DNA of 64,000 bases from Streptomyces viridochromogenes (GCF_001270495.1 NZ_LGUR01000003.1:62001-126000), one strand, 5' to 3'; counted from the stretch's first letter, positions 44,656 through 56,437 are shown. The notes: generated by a model not told the origin, from the sequence alone. A program made the numbers and translations.

Positions 44656-44739
44656 GCGCCCGCCTCATCCGTACACCGACCCGCCTGAACGGGGTTCGCG
44701 CCCGCCTCATCCGTACGCCGACCGGCCTGGACGAGGCTC
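44656..44739 (+). repeat. 42-bp tandem repeat
   Basis: Two near-identical units (44656-44697 and 44698-44739; GCGCCCGCCTCATCCGTAC...) and a third partial one (GCACCCGCC from 44740). The 44574-44915 gap holds no convincing gene; this repeat and the PadR operator are its main content. Confidence 0.7.
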
Positions 44740-44871
44740 GCACCCGCCCCACCCCGGCACGCCGAACCGGCCCCTGCGCCCCGCCTCCCGCCCCAGCCGT
44801 CACCGTGTAGCAGAACCGTGACAATGGCCCGCCACCTGGCCCGACACACCCACCGCCGTGATCTCCACACT

Positions 44872-44895
44872 CGGCGTATACATACGGCGTATACA
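44872..44895. promoter_or_regulatory. PadR operator-like repeat CGGCGTATACA
   Basis: CGGCGTATACA occurs at 44872-44882 and 44885-44895, each with palindromic GTATAC, about 20 bases before the padR start. Autoregulation by the PadR protein is likely. Confidence 0.65.
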
Positions 44896-44915
44896 CCACG
44901 TGTAGAGTCCAGCTC

Positions 44916-45440
44916 ATGTCCATCGGTCACACCCTTCTAGGGCTCCTGGAATCGGGCCCCCGCCACGGCTACGACCTGAAGCGGGCCTTCGACGAGAAGT
45001 TCGGTCACGACCGGCCGCTGCACTACGGCCAGGTCTACTCGACGATGTCCCGGCTGCTGAAGCACGGGCTCGTCGAGGTCGACGGGATCGAGCCCGGCGG
45101 CGGGCCGGAGCGGAAGCGGTACGCGATCACCGACGCCGGGATCACCGACGTACAGCGGTGGCTCGCGACCCCGGAGAAGCCGGAGCCGTACCTCCAGTCG
45201 ACCCTCTACACCAAGGTCGTCCTCGCGCTGCTCACCCGGCGCGACGCGGCCGACATCCTCGACACCCAGCGCGCCGAGCATCTGCGCATGATGCGGATCC
45301 TCACCGACCGGAAGCGGAAGGGGGACCTGGCCGACCAGCTCATCTGCGACCACGCCCTCTTCCATCTGGAGGCCGACCTGCGGTGGCTGGAACTGACCGC
45401 CGCGCGCCTCGACAAGCTGGCCGAGGTGGTGGTCAAGTGA
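44916..45440 (+). CDS. PadR-family transcriptional repressor
   Basis: 174 residues. Winged helix (LGLLESGPRHGYDLKRAF, YGQVYSTMSRLLKHGL, KRYAITDAG) and the C-terminal dimer helix. It is translationally coupled (GTGA) to an ABC exporter, so it probably controls that exporter in response to a toxic compound. Confidence 0.92.
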   Translation: MSIGHTLLGLLESGPRHGYDLKRAFDEKFGHDRPLHYGQVYSTMSRLLKHGLVEVDGIEPGGGPERKRYAITDAGITDVQRWLATPEKPEPYLQSTLYTKVVLALLTRRDAADILDTQRAEHLRMMRILTDRKRKGDLADQLICDHALFHLEADLRWLELTAARLDKLAEVVVK

Positions 45441-46126
45441 CTCCTCCGCCCGGTTCCCTGCTCGCGGCCCAGGAGCTGCGCAAGGCCTACGGTCCGACCC
45501 TCGCGCTCGACGGGGCCGAGTTCTCCATACATCCCGGTGAGGTCGTCGCCGTGATGGGGCCGTCCGGCTCCGGCAAGTCGACGTTGCTGCACTGCCTCGC
45601 CGGGATCGTGCCGCCGGACTCGGGGTCCATCACCTACAACGGGCGCGAGCTGGCCACCATGAGCGACGCCCAGCGCAGCGCCCTGCGGCGCTCCGAGTTC
45701 GGGTTCGTCTTCCAGTTCGGGCAGCTCGTGCCGGAACTCACCTGCGTCGAGAACGTCGCCCTCCCGCTGCGGCTGAACGGGACCTCCCGCAAGGAGGCCG
45801 AGCAGACCGCCCTGACCTGGATGGAGCGGCTGGAGGTCGACGACCTGCGCAAGAAGCGGCCCGGTGAGGTCTCCGGCGGTCAGGGGCAGCGCGTCGCCGT
45901 CGCCCGTGCGCTGGTCACCAACCCGCGGGTGCTGTTCGCCGACGAGCCGACCGGCGCGCTCGACTCCCTCAACGGCGAGCGCGTGATGGAGCTGCTGACG
46001 GACGCCGCCCGGTCGACCAACGCCGCCGTCGTCCTCGTCACGCACGAGGCGCGGGTGGCCGCCTACTCCGACCGCGAGATCGTCGTACGGGACGGTAAGT
46101 CCCGGGACATGGAGCGGGTCGTATGA
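45437..46126 (+). CDS. ABC transporter ATP-binding protein (MacB/LolD-type)
   Basis: 229 residues. Walker A GPSGSGKST, signature VSGGQGQRVAVAR, Walker B VLFADEPTGALD. Energises the FtsX-like permease downstream (ATG overlap at 46123). Confidence 0.95.
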   Translation: MTPPPGSLLAAQELRKAYGPTLALDGAEFSIHPGEVVAVMGPSGSGKSTLLHCLAGIVPPDSGSITYNGRELATMSDAQRSALRRSEFGFVFQFGQLVPELTCVENVALPLRLNGTSRKEAEQTALTWMERLEVDDLRKKRPGEVSGGQGQRVAVARALVTNPRVLFADEPTGALDSLNGERVMELLTDAARSTNAAVVLVTHEARVAAYSDREIVVRDGKSRDMERVV

Positions 46127-48459
46127 GCGTGGGCCAGTGGGCCAAGGATCTGGCCATGGGGGTGCGGTTCGCCTTCGCCGGCGGACGTGAGGGCTGGGTC
46201 CGGGCCCTGCTGACGGCCGTCGGGGTCGGGCTGGGTGTGGCGTTGCTGCTGCTGACGACCGCCGTCCCGAACATGCAGTCGGTCCGGCACGAGCGGGAGA
46301 GTGCCCGCGCCGACATCGACTACAGCTACACGGAGACGAAGAAGTCCGACGCCACCCTGCTCGTCGCGGACGTCGACACGGACTTCCACGACAAGGACAT
46401 CCGCGGCCGGGCGCTGGAGCCCGAGGGAGCGCGGGCTCCGCTGCCGCCGGGGCTGGAGAAGTTCCCGGCGGTGGGCGAGATGGTCGTCTCCCCCGCGCTG
46501 AAGCGGCTGCTGGAGTCGGACGACGCGAAGCTGCTGCGCGAACGGCTGCCCGAGCGGATCGTCGGGACCATCGGGGAGAGCGGGCTGATCGGCTCGCACG
46601 AACTCGCCTTCTTCCGGGGCGGCGACGACCTCGCGCCGCACATCGACGGCGTCCGGGTCGCCCGTATCGAGCGGTTCGGGGACACGAGCCCGACCGAGAC
46701 GCAGACCGACCCCGTGCTGCTCCTGCTCGTCCTCGTCGTCTTCGTGGCGCTGCTGATGCCGGTCGGCGTGTTCATCGCCGCGGCCGTGCGCTTCGGTGGC
46801 GAGCGGCGCGACCGCCGGCTGGCGGCGCTGCGGCTGGTCGGCTCCGACAGCCGGATGACCCGGCGGATCGCGGCCGGCGAGGCACTGGCGGGCGCCGTGC
46901 TCGGACTCGTCTTCGGTACGGTCTTCTTCCTGATCGGCCGCCAGATCGCGGGCTCGGTCGAGGTGTTCGGCGTCAGCGTGTTCCCGAGCTACCTCAACCC
47001 CTCCCCCACGCTGGCCCTGCTGGTCGGCCTCGCGGTTCCGGCAGCCGCCGTCCTGGTCACGCTGTTCGCGATGCGCGGGGTGGTGATCGAGCCGCTCGGC
47101 GTGGTGCGTACGGCGAAGCCCTCGCGGCGCCGGCTGTGGTGGCGGCTGCTGCTGCCGCTGGGCGGCCTCGCGATGCTCTATCCGATGATCGGCCAGGGCA
47201 GGGACGACGGCACCTTCAACGAGTACCTGGTGACCGGCGGCGTACTCCTGCTGCTCATCGGCGTGACCACGCTGCTGCCATGGGTCGTCGAGGCGGTCGT
47301 CGCCCGGCTCGGCTCAGGCGGTGTCGCCTGGCAACTCGCCGTCCGCAGGCTCCAGTTGAGCAGCGGCACGGCGGCTCGCATGGTGAACGGCGTCGCGGTG
47401 GCGGTCGCCGGGGCGATCGCGCTCCAGATGCTGTTCGCCGGGGTGGAGAGCGACTACACGAAGCAGTCCCAGTACGACATCGAGCGGGCGCAGATGCAGG
47501 TGGCCCTGTCCCGCAACGCCCCGCTCGACCCGGCGGTCGCGGAGTTCCGGGACACCAAGGGCGTCCAGCAGGTCTACGCGTACGCCGAGGGCTATCTGGG
47601 CGAGCGGCGCAAGGACCCGGACATGGGTGTCGAGATGACCGTCGGCGACTGCGCGTCGCTGCGCCAGACAGCCGAGCTTCCCGCGTGCCGGGACGGCGAC
47701 GTCTTCTACGTGGCGAACTCCGAGTACGACGAGGACACCCCGAAGCTGGCGAAGCAGCCGGGCCGGACGGTCTATCTGGACCCGTCGTACGAGAGTGGCC
47801 CGCCGCGGCAGGAGATCGCCTGGACCGTGCCGAAGGGCCTGAAGACGGCGCGGACGCACGAGGACTTCATGGGCCGGCAGCGCGGCGGCTTCCTGCTCAC
47901 CCCGAAGGCGCTGCCCGCGGCGGCCGCGCCGGGGCTGCGGGGGCAGGTGTACCTCAAGCTCGACCGCTCCGTGTCCGACGTGGACGACCTCGTACGGAAC
48001 GCGGCGACGGCCGCGGACCCGCTGTCCTACCCCATGACCTGGTACGCCACCCAGACGTCCAACCGCTACAGCACCATCCGCACCGGCCTGTTCGTCGGCG
48101 CTGTCTGCGTCCTGATGCTGATCGGCGCGAGCCTGCTGGTCTCCCAGCTGGAGCAGCTGCGCGACCGCAAGAAGCTGCTGTCGTCCCTGGTCGCCTTCGG
48201 CACCCGCCGCCGCACGCTGAGCCTGTCGGTCCTGTGGCAGACCGCGATCCCGATCACCCTGGGCCTGCTGCTGTCCTCGGTGGTGGGGCTGACCCTGGGC
48301 GCGGTCCTCCTCCGTATGACGGACACCCCGATCGTCGTGGACTGGCCGAGCATGCTCTCCATGACGGGCGTCGCCGCCGGCGTCGTCCTCGGGGTGACGC
48401 TCCTCAGCCTGCCCCCGCTGCTGCGCATGATGCGGCCGGACGGTCTGCGCACGGAGTAG
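46123..48459 (+). CDS. FtsX-like ABC permease
   Basis: 778 residues, about ten transmembrane helices in two FtsX-type blocks (VFVALLMPVGVFIAAAVRFG; LFVGAVCVLMLIGASLLVS) with a large extracytoplasmic domain (about 455-625, VYAYAEGYLGERR). Type VII ABC systems of this kind export antimicrobial peptides or lipids, or transmit mechanical signals. With PadR and the ATPase it forms a resistance-type operon. Confidence 0.93.
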   Translation: MSVGQWAKDLAMGVRFAFAGGREGWVRALLTAVGVGLGVALLLLTTAVPNMQSVRHERESARADIDYSYTETKKSDATLLVADVDTDFHDKDIRGRALEPEGARAPLPPGLEKFPAVGEMVVSPALKRLLESDDAKLLRERLPERIVGTIGESGLIGSHELAFFRGGDDLAPHIDGVRVARIERFGDTSPTETQTDPVLLLLVLVVFVALLMPVGVFIAAAVRFGGERRDRRLAALRLVGSDSRMTRRIAAGEALAGAVLGLVFGTVFFLIGRQIAGSVEVFGVSVFPSYLNPSPTLALLVGLAVPAAAVLVTLFAMRGVVIEPLGVVRTAKPSRRRLWWRLLLPLGGLAMLYPMIGQGRDDGTFNEYLVTGGVLLLLIGVTTLLPWVVEAVVARLGSGGVAWQLAVRRLQLSSGTAARMVNGVAVAVAGAIALQMLFAGVESDYTKQSQYDIERAQMQVALSRNAPLDPAVAEFRDTKGVQQVYAYAEGYLGERRKDPDMGVEMTVGDCASLRQTAELPACRDGDVFYVANSEYDEDTPKLAKQPGRTVYLDPSYESGPPRQEIAWTVPKGLKTARTHEDFMGRQRGGFLLTPKALPAAAAPGLRGQVYLKLDRSVSDVDDLVRNAATAADPLSYPMTWYATQTSNRYSTIRTGLFVGAVCVLMLIGASLLVSQLEQLRDRKKLLSSLVAFGTRRRTLSLSVLWQTAIPITLGLLLSSVVGLTLGAVLLRMTDTPIVVDWPSMLSMTGVAAGVVLGVTLLSLPPLLRMMRPDGLRTE

Positions 48460-48575
48460 TCCCGGTACGGACGGGCGCCGTCCCGCCCTTGGCCGCAGGC
48501 CGTCCCCGACCACACCGGTCCGGATGGGATGGCCTGCGGCCGACAGCCGTACCCGGCGGCCGTGCGCGCGCCGGC

Positions 48576-49523
48576 TCACGCATCCGCGTTCAGCACCCGC
48601 ACCGGCAGTGGGCGCAGGGCCTCGCGGAGGGCGGAGGCCAGTTCCTCGTACTCCGCGCCGCGCGCCGCTCCCGCCCGCATGGCGAGGGCGACGCGGCGGG
48701 TGGGGGCCGGGTCCGCGAAGCAGCCGGTGAGGAGCTGGCTGCTGCGGCTGGTCTCGACCTTGAGGGCGGTCCGGGGCAGCAGGGTCACCCCCAGCCCGCC
48801 GGCGACGAGTTGCACCAGCGTGGACAGTCCGGCGGCCGTCGTGGTCACCGGAACGTCGTCGCGACCGGCCTCCCGGCAGATGTCGAGGGCCTGGTCGCGC
48901 AGGCAGTGCCCCTCGTCGAGCAGCAGCAGGTTCAGCTCGCGCAGCGCCTCCCGCGGAATGCCCTCGCGGCCGCCGAGCCCGTGGTCGAGCGGCGTGACGA
49001 GTACGAAGTCCTCGTCGAAGAGCGGGAGTTCGGCGACCCCGGGCACGCCGAGGGGAACCGCGAGCAACAGCAGGTCCAGGCGGCCGGTGGTGAGGCCGTC
49101 GACCAGGCTCGCGGTCTGCTCCTCGTGCACCTGGAGGTCGAGGTGCGGATACCGGTCGTGGACCAGCCTCAGCACGGTCGGCAGAAGGTACGGCGCCACC
49201 GTGGGGATGACGCCGAGGCGCAACGCCCCCGTGAACGGCGCCCGGACCGCCTCGGCCTCCTCCATCAGCGCCCCGACCTCCGCCAGCACCGCCTTCGCCC
49301 GTACGGCCAGCCGCTCCCCCGCCGGCGACAGCAGCACCTTGCGCGTGGTGCGCTCCAGCAGCGTCACTCCGAGTGACTCCTCCAGCGCCGAGACGGCACC
49401 GGACAGGGCGGGCTGGCTCATGCCGATCGCGGCGGCGGCGTCCCGGAAGTGGAGCTGCTCGGCGACAGCCGCGAAGGCACGCAGCTGGGCGAGGCTGGGC
49501 TGCCTCCTCTTACTCACGGTCAC
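48576..49523 (-). CDS. oxyR: Peroxide-sensing LysR-type regulator OxyR
   Basis: 315 residues from GTG 49523, chosen because GGAAGA lies 8 bases upstream. HTH (RAFAAVAEQLHFRDAAAAIG, SQPALSGAVSALEE) and sensor domain with the redox cysteine pair C207 and C216 (GHCLRDQALDIC). Oxidation forms a disulfide that activates peroxide-defence genes. In S. coelicolor oxyR lies divergently next to ahpCD; here 4.2 kb of other genes intervene. Confidence 0.93.
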   Translation of the reverse strand: MTVSKRRQPSLAQLRAFAAVAEQLHFRDAAAAIGMSQPALSGAVSALEESLGVTLLERTTRKVLLSPAGERLAVRAKAVLAEVGALMEEAEAVRAPFTGALRLGVIPTVAPYLLPTVLRLVHDRYPHLDLQVHEEQTASLVDGLTTGRLDLLLLAVPLGVPGVAELPLFDEDFVLVTPLDHGLGGREGIPREALRELNLLLLDEGHCLRDQALDICREAGRDDVPVTTTAAGLSTLVQLVAGGLGVTLLPRTALKVETSRSSQLLTGCFADPAPTRRVALAMRAGAARGAEYEELASALREALRPLPVRVLNADA

Positions 49524-49966
49524 TGATAGATTCTTCCGATCAACCGGAGCGAGTGTAGCCATTTCCCGTATCAGTGCGAGATCAAGCGCCGCGGCGGGGC
49601 CATCGTCCATGGCGCCGGAAGTCCACCGAAGCGGCCCACCCGTCTATGGGAAGCCCTGGAACGCGTCCGCGACCGGCTCGACGCGGAAGGCTCGTTGCCA
49701 CTACTCGGTGCGAGAAAACGCCTGGCGCGGCGACACTCCCCCGTTCAGCCGCGCCGGACCCATGGCACTCCCGCTGTGGACCGAGACCAATCACCGGTTC
49801 GTCACGCTCCGATGGCGCCCAGCCCAAAAGGCCGACGGCGCCGCAGGCGGACTGCACGCCGAGCACCGCCGGACCACACGTGGACCGTAATTGTCATTTT
49901 GGTTGCATTTGTAGTCTTCCATCAGGAGTCATACGGTTTGGGTATCGGGCAGCGCGGAGGTCTGCC
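49524..49966. other. Intergenic region with decayed-looking open frames
   Basis: 443 bases between oxyR and the kinase gene. The first 40 bases hold the oxyR promoter/operator area (ATAGATTCTTCCGATCAA is a partial palindrome). The rest shows short frames on both strands without recognised products, then an AT-rich promoter-like stretch (TAATTGTCATTTTGGTTGC, 49889 on) before the kinase. It may be a remnant of a lost gene. Confidence 0.45.
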
Positions 49967-51826
49967 ATGGTGGAAGGCAGCGGAGCCAAGCGCCTTGTAG
50001 CGGGGCGGTATCGGCTGGTGCGCAGGCTCGGAGCCGGGGGGATGGGCCGGGTATGGCTCGCCCACGATCAGATCCTCGACTGTGATGTCGCCCTCAAGGA
50101 GCTTGCCCTCACGGGGGTGCGCGAAGACCACCTGGGCGCGCGAATCGCCCGCGCCAGAGGCGAGGCGCGGCATGCAGCCCGGCTGCGCGGCCATCCGCAC
50201 GTCGCCACCGTGTACGACGTCCTGGAGGAAGACGGCCTGCCCTGGATCGTGATGGAATTCGTGCCCGGTGCGAAGGATCTCGCCGAGATGGTGAGTGAAC
50301 ACGGACCGCTGTCACCCACAGAGACTGCGCGTATCGGCGTGGCGGTGCTCGATGCGCTGGCGGCGGGCCATCGGGCGGGGATCCTGCACCGGGACGTCAA
50401 ACCGGCCAACATCTTGCTGACCGGGCCTGGTGCACACGGCCCAGGCGGGCAGGTCTTGTTGACCGACTACGGCATCTCGCTACAGCCGGACTCGGGCGAG
50501 ACACGGCTGACCACAACGTCGGGATTCGTCGGAACCCCAGGTTTCCTGGCCCCAGAGCGCGCCCGCGGTGTAGCACCAAGCCCGGCTTCCGACCTCTTCT
50601 CACTTGGTGCCACCTTGTATTACGCCGTGGAGGGGACCGGACCTTTCGACCGGCCGACGCCCTACGAGACCCTGTCGGCATTGCTCTTCGAGGACCACCC
50701 GCCACCGAGCCGGGCCGGCGACCTGGGACCGGTGCTCGCCGGCTTGATGGCCAAGGATCCCGAACAGCGGATGGGCGGCGACGAGGCCATGCGCAAGCTC
50801 GCCGGACTCACCACCGCACCGGGTACGGAACCGGGGGTGCACAGGCCGGCCGTCCCGGAGAAGGAGACGACGCCGCTGCCGGAAGAGCCACTGGCCTCGC
50901 TGCCGGCTCCTGGCACACCGCCGGCAGAAGAAGGCATGTCGCACGCGGAGGCTCCGCGCCGACCGGGGCGGCACGGGAGCACCAAGGTCCCTTCGGGCCG
51001 GGTTTGGGGCGTCATCGCTGCTGTACTGGTGCTCGTCGGCGGCGGCACATGGGCGGCGGTCGCACTGCTCGACAGCCCGGACGCCACGGCCCCGACGACT
51101 GATCTGGTCCCACCGTATGGCGACCGGGTCGGACTGCCCCGCGAACTGAAGCCCGGCAACTGCGTCTCGGCTTCCTGGCCGGCAGAGCGGTTCAAAGACC
51201 CACCCAACCTGAAGGTCGTCGACTGCAAGACCTACCCGGACGGTCAGGTCCTGGACATCAACGCAACCACTTCCTTGGAGGACGCGAAAACCAACGGTCA
51301 GGGCGTTTGCAGGGGACTGCTGCGCGACACGACGAGCAAGATGGCCGACGTCGAGTCCTACGCGCTGACACCCAGTGAGGCCGGCTGGGACAACGGCGCG
51401 CGAAACACCGCCTGCCTGCTCTTCGGCAAGACCGTCGGCCTCTACGGCCCAGTGGCTGACTACCGGAAGCACGGCGAACAGATCTTCGTTGAGAACAGCT
51501 CTGTCGGGGACTGCTACAACCTCAAGAAGCTGGAGGAACACAACTACGCCCACCTGCTTGTCGATTGCAAGCAGCCACACGAATTGCAGGGACTGGGCTA
51601 CGTCAAGGCGCCGGCGAGCATGAAGTTCGACTCCTGGGACGCGTTGTACGATCTGTGCGTAAAGCGTTATGGGTCCTACAAGAGTTCCACGCGCGACCTG
51701 TACGCGTGGAACCACGCGGAGAACACCTGGAATCAAGGGTTCCGATTCGCGATGTGCCTGCTCGCGATGCCCGAAGAGGGCCAGAAGCTTCCGCCCGGCT
51801 CAGTCGTACCCACACCAGGTGACTGA
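49967..51826 (+). CDS. Receptor-like Ser/Thr protein kinase with extracellular Septum_form-like domains
   Basis: 619 residues. Kinase domain 13-280: GAGGMGRVW, catalytic K44, HRDVKPANIL (D143), TDYG in place of DFG (D167), and GTPGFLAPE. A Pro/Glu-rich juxtamembrane linker, one transmembrane helix (about 345-367), then an outer region with paired cysteines and two segments (GNCVSASW; VGDCYNLKK, VDCKQPHEL) like the septum-formation domain. ATG 49967 has GGAGG 6 bases upstream. It may sense an envelope signal. Lies between oxyR and ahpC, where it is not expected. Confidence 0.88.
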   Translation: MVEGSGAKRLVAGRYRLVRRLGAGGMGRVWLAHDQILDCDVALKELALTGVREDHLGARIARARGEARHAARLRGHPHVATVYDVLEEDGLPWIVMEFVPGAKDLAEMVSEHGPLSPTETARIGVAVLDALAAGHRAGILHRDVKPANILLTGPGAHGPGGQVLLTDYGISLQPDSGETRLTTTSGFVGTPGFLAPERARGVAPSPASDLFSLGATLYYAVEGTGPFDRPTPYETLSALLFEDHPPPSRAGDLGPVLAGLMAKDPEQRMGGDEAMRKLAGLTTAPGTEPGVHRPAVPEKETTPLPEEPLASLPAPGTPPAEEGMSHAEAPRRPGRHGSTKVPSGRVWGVIAAVLVLVGGGTWAAVALLDSPDATAPTTDLVPPYGDRVGLPRELKPGNCVSASWPAERFKDPPNLKVVDCKTYPDGQVLDINATTSLEDAKTNGQGVCRGLLRDTTSKMADVESYALTPSEAGWDNGARNTACLLFGKTVGLYGPVADYRKHGEQIFVENSSVGDCYNLKKLEEHNYAHLLVDCKQPHELQGLGYVKAPASMKFDSWDALYDLCVKRYGSYKSSTRDLYAWNHAENTWNQGFRFAMCLLAMPEEGQKLPPGSVVPTPGD

Positions 51827-51989
51827 ACCGATCCGCATCGATGGGGCTCGATCTGAGAAGGGCGGAATTATTTGCTCCTGCTAGGCAGATGTCAAGCCCC
51901 GAATATTCGTGGATTTCTCCTCGCCCACCCCAGAGTAAATGGTGGTCCCAGGTGCCCCCGGAGGGGGTCATCACCGAAGGGAGATCGCC

Positions 51990-53582
<1,593 letters not shown>

Positions 53583-53764
53583 TTCAGCTTCGCGAGAACC
53601 CCTTCGGTACCCCGGCAGGGGCTCTCGTCGTATCCGCGGTCCACCCCCTGCGCACTGATCGGCATTACTGATCACTTTGACCAGATTGATCGATTTAACT
53701 TACGACAGGAGCGTCTGACAGGGTTACACCTGTCCAACCCGAGCAAGACCTGAAGGGCCTGTAC

Positions 53765-54334
53765 GTGCTTACTGTCGGTGACCAGTTCCCTGACTTCGAC
53801 CTCATGGCGTGTGTCTCCCTGGAGAAGGGCAAGGAGTTCGAGCGGATCGACGCCGAATGGCTGAAGCTCAACCGGGAAGAGAAGGGTTGGTTGGTGGTCT
53901 TCGCCTGGCCGAAGGACTTCACCTTCGTCTGCCCGACCGAGATCGCGGCCTTCGGTAAACTGAACGAGGAGTTCGCCGACCGTGACGCCCAGGTCCTCGG
54001 CTTCTCCGGTGACTCGGAGTTCGTGCACCACGCCTGGCGCAAGGACCACGACGACCTGCGCGACCTGCCGTTCCCGATGATGGCCGACTCCAGGCACGAG
54101 CTGATGCGCGACCTGGGCATCGAGGGCGAGGACGGCTTTGCCAAGCGTGCCGTCTTCATCGTCGACCAGAACAACGAGATCCAGTTCTCCATGGTGACCG
54201 CCGGCTCCGTCGGCCGTAACCCCAAGGAGGTCCTGCGGGTCCTGGACGCCCTCCAGACGGACGAGCTGTGCCCGTGCAACTGGAGCAAGGGCGAGGACAC
54301 CCTGGACCCGGTCAAGCTCCTCGCGGGAGAGTGA
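53765..54334 (+). CDS. ahpC: Alkyl hydroperoxide reductase subunit C (peroxiredoxin)
   Basis: 189 residues from GTG 53765 (GAAGGG 8 bases upstream). Peroxidatic C56 in [10 protein letters not shown] and C-terminal CPCNW cysteines (C169, C171). Reduces organic peroxides with AhpD. The upstream sequence TGATCACTTTGACCAGATTG contains the likely OxyR box region, now far from oxyR. Confidence 0.96.
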   Translation: MLTVGDQFPDFDLMACVSLEKGKEFERIDAEWLKLNREEKGWLVVFAWPKDFTFVCPTEIAAFGKLNEEFADRDAQVLGFSGDSEFVHHAWRKDHDDLRDLPFPMMADSRHELMRDLGIEGEDGFAKRAVFIVDQNNEIQFSMVTAGSVGRNPKEVLRVLDALQTDELCPCNWSKGEDTLDPVKLLAGE

Positions 54335-54339
54335 CCGGC

Positions 54340-54888
54340 ATGTCCCTCGACTCACTCAAGTCCCGCATTCCGGACTACGCCAAGGACCTGAAGCTCAACC
54401 TGGGCTCGGTCATCGGCAATTCGGACCTCCCGGCGCAGCAGCTGTGGGGCACGGTGCTCGCGACCGCGATCGCCGCGCGCTCCCCGATCGTGCTGCGCGA
54501 GCTGGCGCCGGAGGCGAAGGCGAACCTCTCGCCGGAGGCGTACAACGCGGCCAGGTCCGCGGCCGCGGTGATGGCGATGAACAACGTCTTCTACCGGACC
54601 CGGCATCTACTGTCGGACCACGAGTACGGCAACCTGCGCGCGGGGCTCCGTATGAACGTCATCGGCAACCCCGGTGTCGACAAGGTCGACTTCGAGCTGT
54701 GGTCGTTCGCCGTGTCCGCCATCAACGGCTGCGGCATGTGCCTCGACTCGCACGAGCAGGTGCTGCGCAAGGCGGGCGTGGACCGCGAGACGGTTCAGGA
54801 GGCGTTCAAGATCGCGTCCGTCATCCAGGCGGTGGGCTCCACCCTGGAGGCCGAGGCTGTGCTGGCCGACGTCGCCGACATCGAGTAG
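54340..54888 (+). CDS. ahpD: Alkylhydroperoxidase AhpD
   Basis: 182 residues. CxxC and proton-relay His in [11 protein letters not shown] (C131, C134, H138). AhpD recycles AhpC through lipoamide systems in actinobacteria. Starts 6 bases after ahpC. Confidence 0.96.
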   Translation: MSLDSLKSRIPDYAKDLKLNLGSVIGNSDLPAQQLWGTVLATAIAARSPIVLRELAPEAKANLSPEAYNAARSAAAVMAMNNVFYRTRHLLSDHEYGNLRAGLRMNVIGNPGVDKVDFELWSFAVSAINGCGMCLDSHEQVLRKAGVDRETVQEAFKIASVIQAVGSTLEAEAVLADVADIE

Positions 54889-54912
54889 ACGCCGTCGTTC
54901 CGCGGACCCCGC

Positions 54913-56322
54913 TCACCCTTCGTGGGCGGGGTTCTCGGCGTCGTGCGCGCCGTCAGCCGGGGGCTTGGCCCCCAGGCCCAGACCCTCATCGCCCTCAACT
55001 GCCTCGTCCGCACGCGCCGGACGGGCCGGGGGTCGCGGTGCCGTCTCCTGCGAGTACGCCCGTAGGTAGCCCACGATCGTGTTCGCCACCGCCACCAGCG
55101 GTACGGCCACCACCGCGCCGCCGATCCCCGCCACCATGCCCCCGGCCGCCACCGACAGCACCACCGCCAGCGGGTGGACGCGGACCGCGCGGCCCAGGAT
55201 GAACGGCTGGAGGACGTGGCCTTCGATCTGCTGCACCGCGAGGACGACCCCGAGGGTCATGACCGCGGTGAAGACACCCTGCGTCACCAGGGCCACGACC
55301 ACGGCCAGGGCGCCGGAGGCCACCGCGCCGACGAGCGGGATGAAGGAGAACAGGAAGATGAAGACGGCCAGGGGGACGGCCATCGGGACGTCGAGGAAGT
55401 AGATGCCGATGCCGATGAAGACGGCGTCGATGAGCGCGACGAGGACCGTGCCGCGTACGTACGCCGTGAGCGTCGCCCACGCGCGCGGGCCGGCACCGGC
55501 GACGCCCGGCCGGGCCGCGGCGGGCACCAGCTTCAGCGTCCACTCCCAGATGCGCTTGCCGTCGTAGAGCAGGAAGAGCGTCGAGAAGGCGGCCAGCAGA
55601 ATGCCGGTGAGGGCCTCGACGACGACCGTGACGCCTTCCAGTCCGGCCGAGGTGATCGCGTCGGTGTTGGCGCCGATCGCCTCCCGGAGGTTCTCGGCGA
55701 TCTCGTTGATCTGCTTGTCGGTGACGTGAAACGGGCTGTTGAGCAGCCAGTTGCGCAGCTCGTCGATGCCGTCCTGGACCTGGTCGGAGAGGTTGTCGAT
55801 GTTCTCCATGACCTGCCAGGTCACGAACCAGCCCATCAGGCCGATGATGACGAACCCGAGGATCGCGGTCAGGGCGGTGGCGAGCCCGTGCGGCACCCCA
55901 CGCCGCGTCAGCCAGGCCACCGAGGGCTGCATCAGCGCGGTGAGGAGCAGCGCGATGACGAAGGCGAACACGACGAGTTGTACGGCACTGATGATCCGCA
56001 TCAGCACCCAGACGGTGCCGGCCAGCACCAGCAACCGCCAGCCGGCCTCCGCCGCGACCCGTACGCCCCAGGGCACGACCTGTGTGGGGTCGGGCCGGGG
56101 CGGCGGGGCCATGGGCGCGTAGTCGGGGGGCCGCGGGACGTGGTCGGCGGCCGACGGCGGGGCGTCGGCGGCGGACTCGGCCACGGCGTGGGCAGCGGAC
56201 CGCCGCACCGGCTGGAGCTCGTCGCTCTCCCGTTCCACGGCGGCCCGGCGCTCGTTCAACCGCTCGCTCATCTCGGTCAGTCCGGCGCCGAGCCGACCGA
56301 GCCACCCTGGCACTCGCGACAT
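54913..56322 (-). CDS. AI-2E family (PerM-like) permease
   Basis: 469 residues from ATG 56322 (GAAGAGGG 7 bases upstream). Eight predicted helices: LLVLAGTVWVLMRII, VVFAFVIALLLTALM, TAILGFVIIGLMGWFV, later VALIDAVFIGIGIYFL and FIFLFSFIPLVGAV. The N-terminal 90 and C-terminal 60 residues are Pro/Ala-rich and cytoplasmic. The transported substrate is unknown; autoinducer-2 export is only the family label. Confidence 0.9.
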   Translation of the reverse strand: MSRVPGWLGRLGAGLTEMSERLNERRAAVERESDELQPVRRSAAHAVAESAADAPPSAADHVPRPPDYAPMAPPPRPDPTQVVPWGVRVAAEAGWRLLVLAGTVWVLMRIISAVQLVVFAFVIALLLTALMQPSVAWLTRRGVPHGLATALTAILGFVIIGLMGWFVTWQVMENIDNLSDQVQDGIDELRNWLLNSPFHVTDKQINEIAENLREAIGANTDAITSAGLEGVTVVVEALTGILLAAFSTLFLLYDGKRIWEWTLKLVPAAARPGVAGAGPRAWATLTAYVRGTVLVALIDAVFIGIGIYFLDVPMAVPLAVFIFLFSFIPLVGAVASGALAVVVALVTQGVFTAVMTLGVVLAVQQIEGHVLQPFILGRAVRVHPLAVVLSVAAGGMVAGIGGAVVAVPLVAVANTIVGYLRAYSQETAPRPPARPARADEAVEGDEGLGLGAKPPADGAHDAENPAHEG

Positions 56323-56410
56323 GATCCGCCCTCTTCCCCCGTCTCTCCCCACCACTCCCCCCTGGAGTCGTTGCGTCCGACCGTACATGCGTCGCCGGAG
56401 AACAGCGAAA

Positions 56411-56437
56411 GCCCCTCACCCAAGGACGGTGAGGGGC
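56411..56437 (-). terminator. Terminator of the SLT transglycosylase gene
   Basis: GCCCCTCACC (56411-56420) pairs with GGTGAGGGGC (56428-56437); on the minus strand it is followed by TTTCGCT. Confidence 0.8.

Noticed and set aside
54955..55035. Possible further copy of the palindromic repeat in the end of the AI-2E gene
   Set aside because: Only short matching words (GGGGGC, GCCGGACGGG); not enough to separate from general GC-rich similarity.
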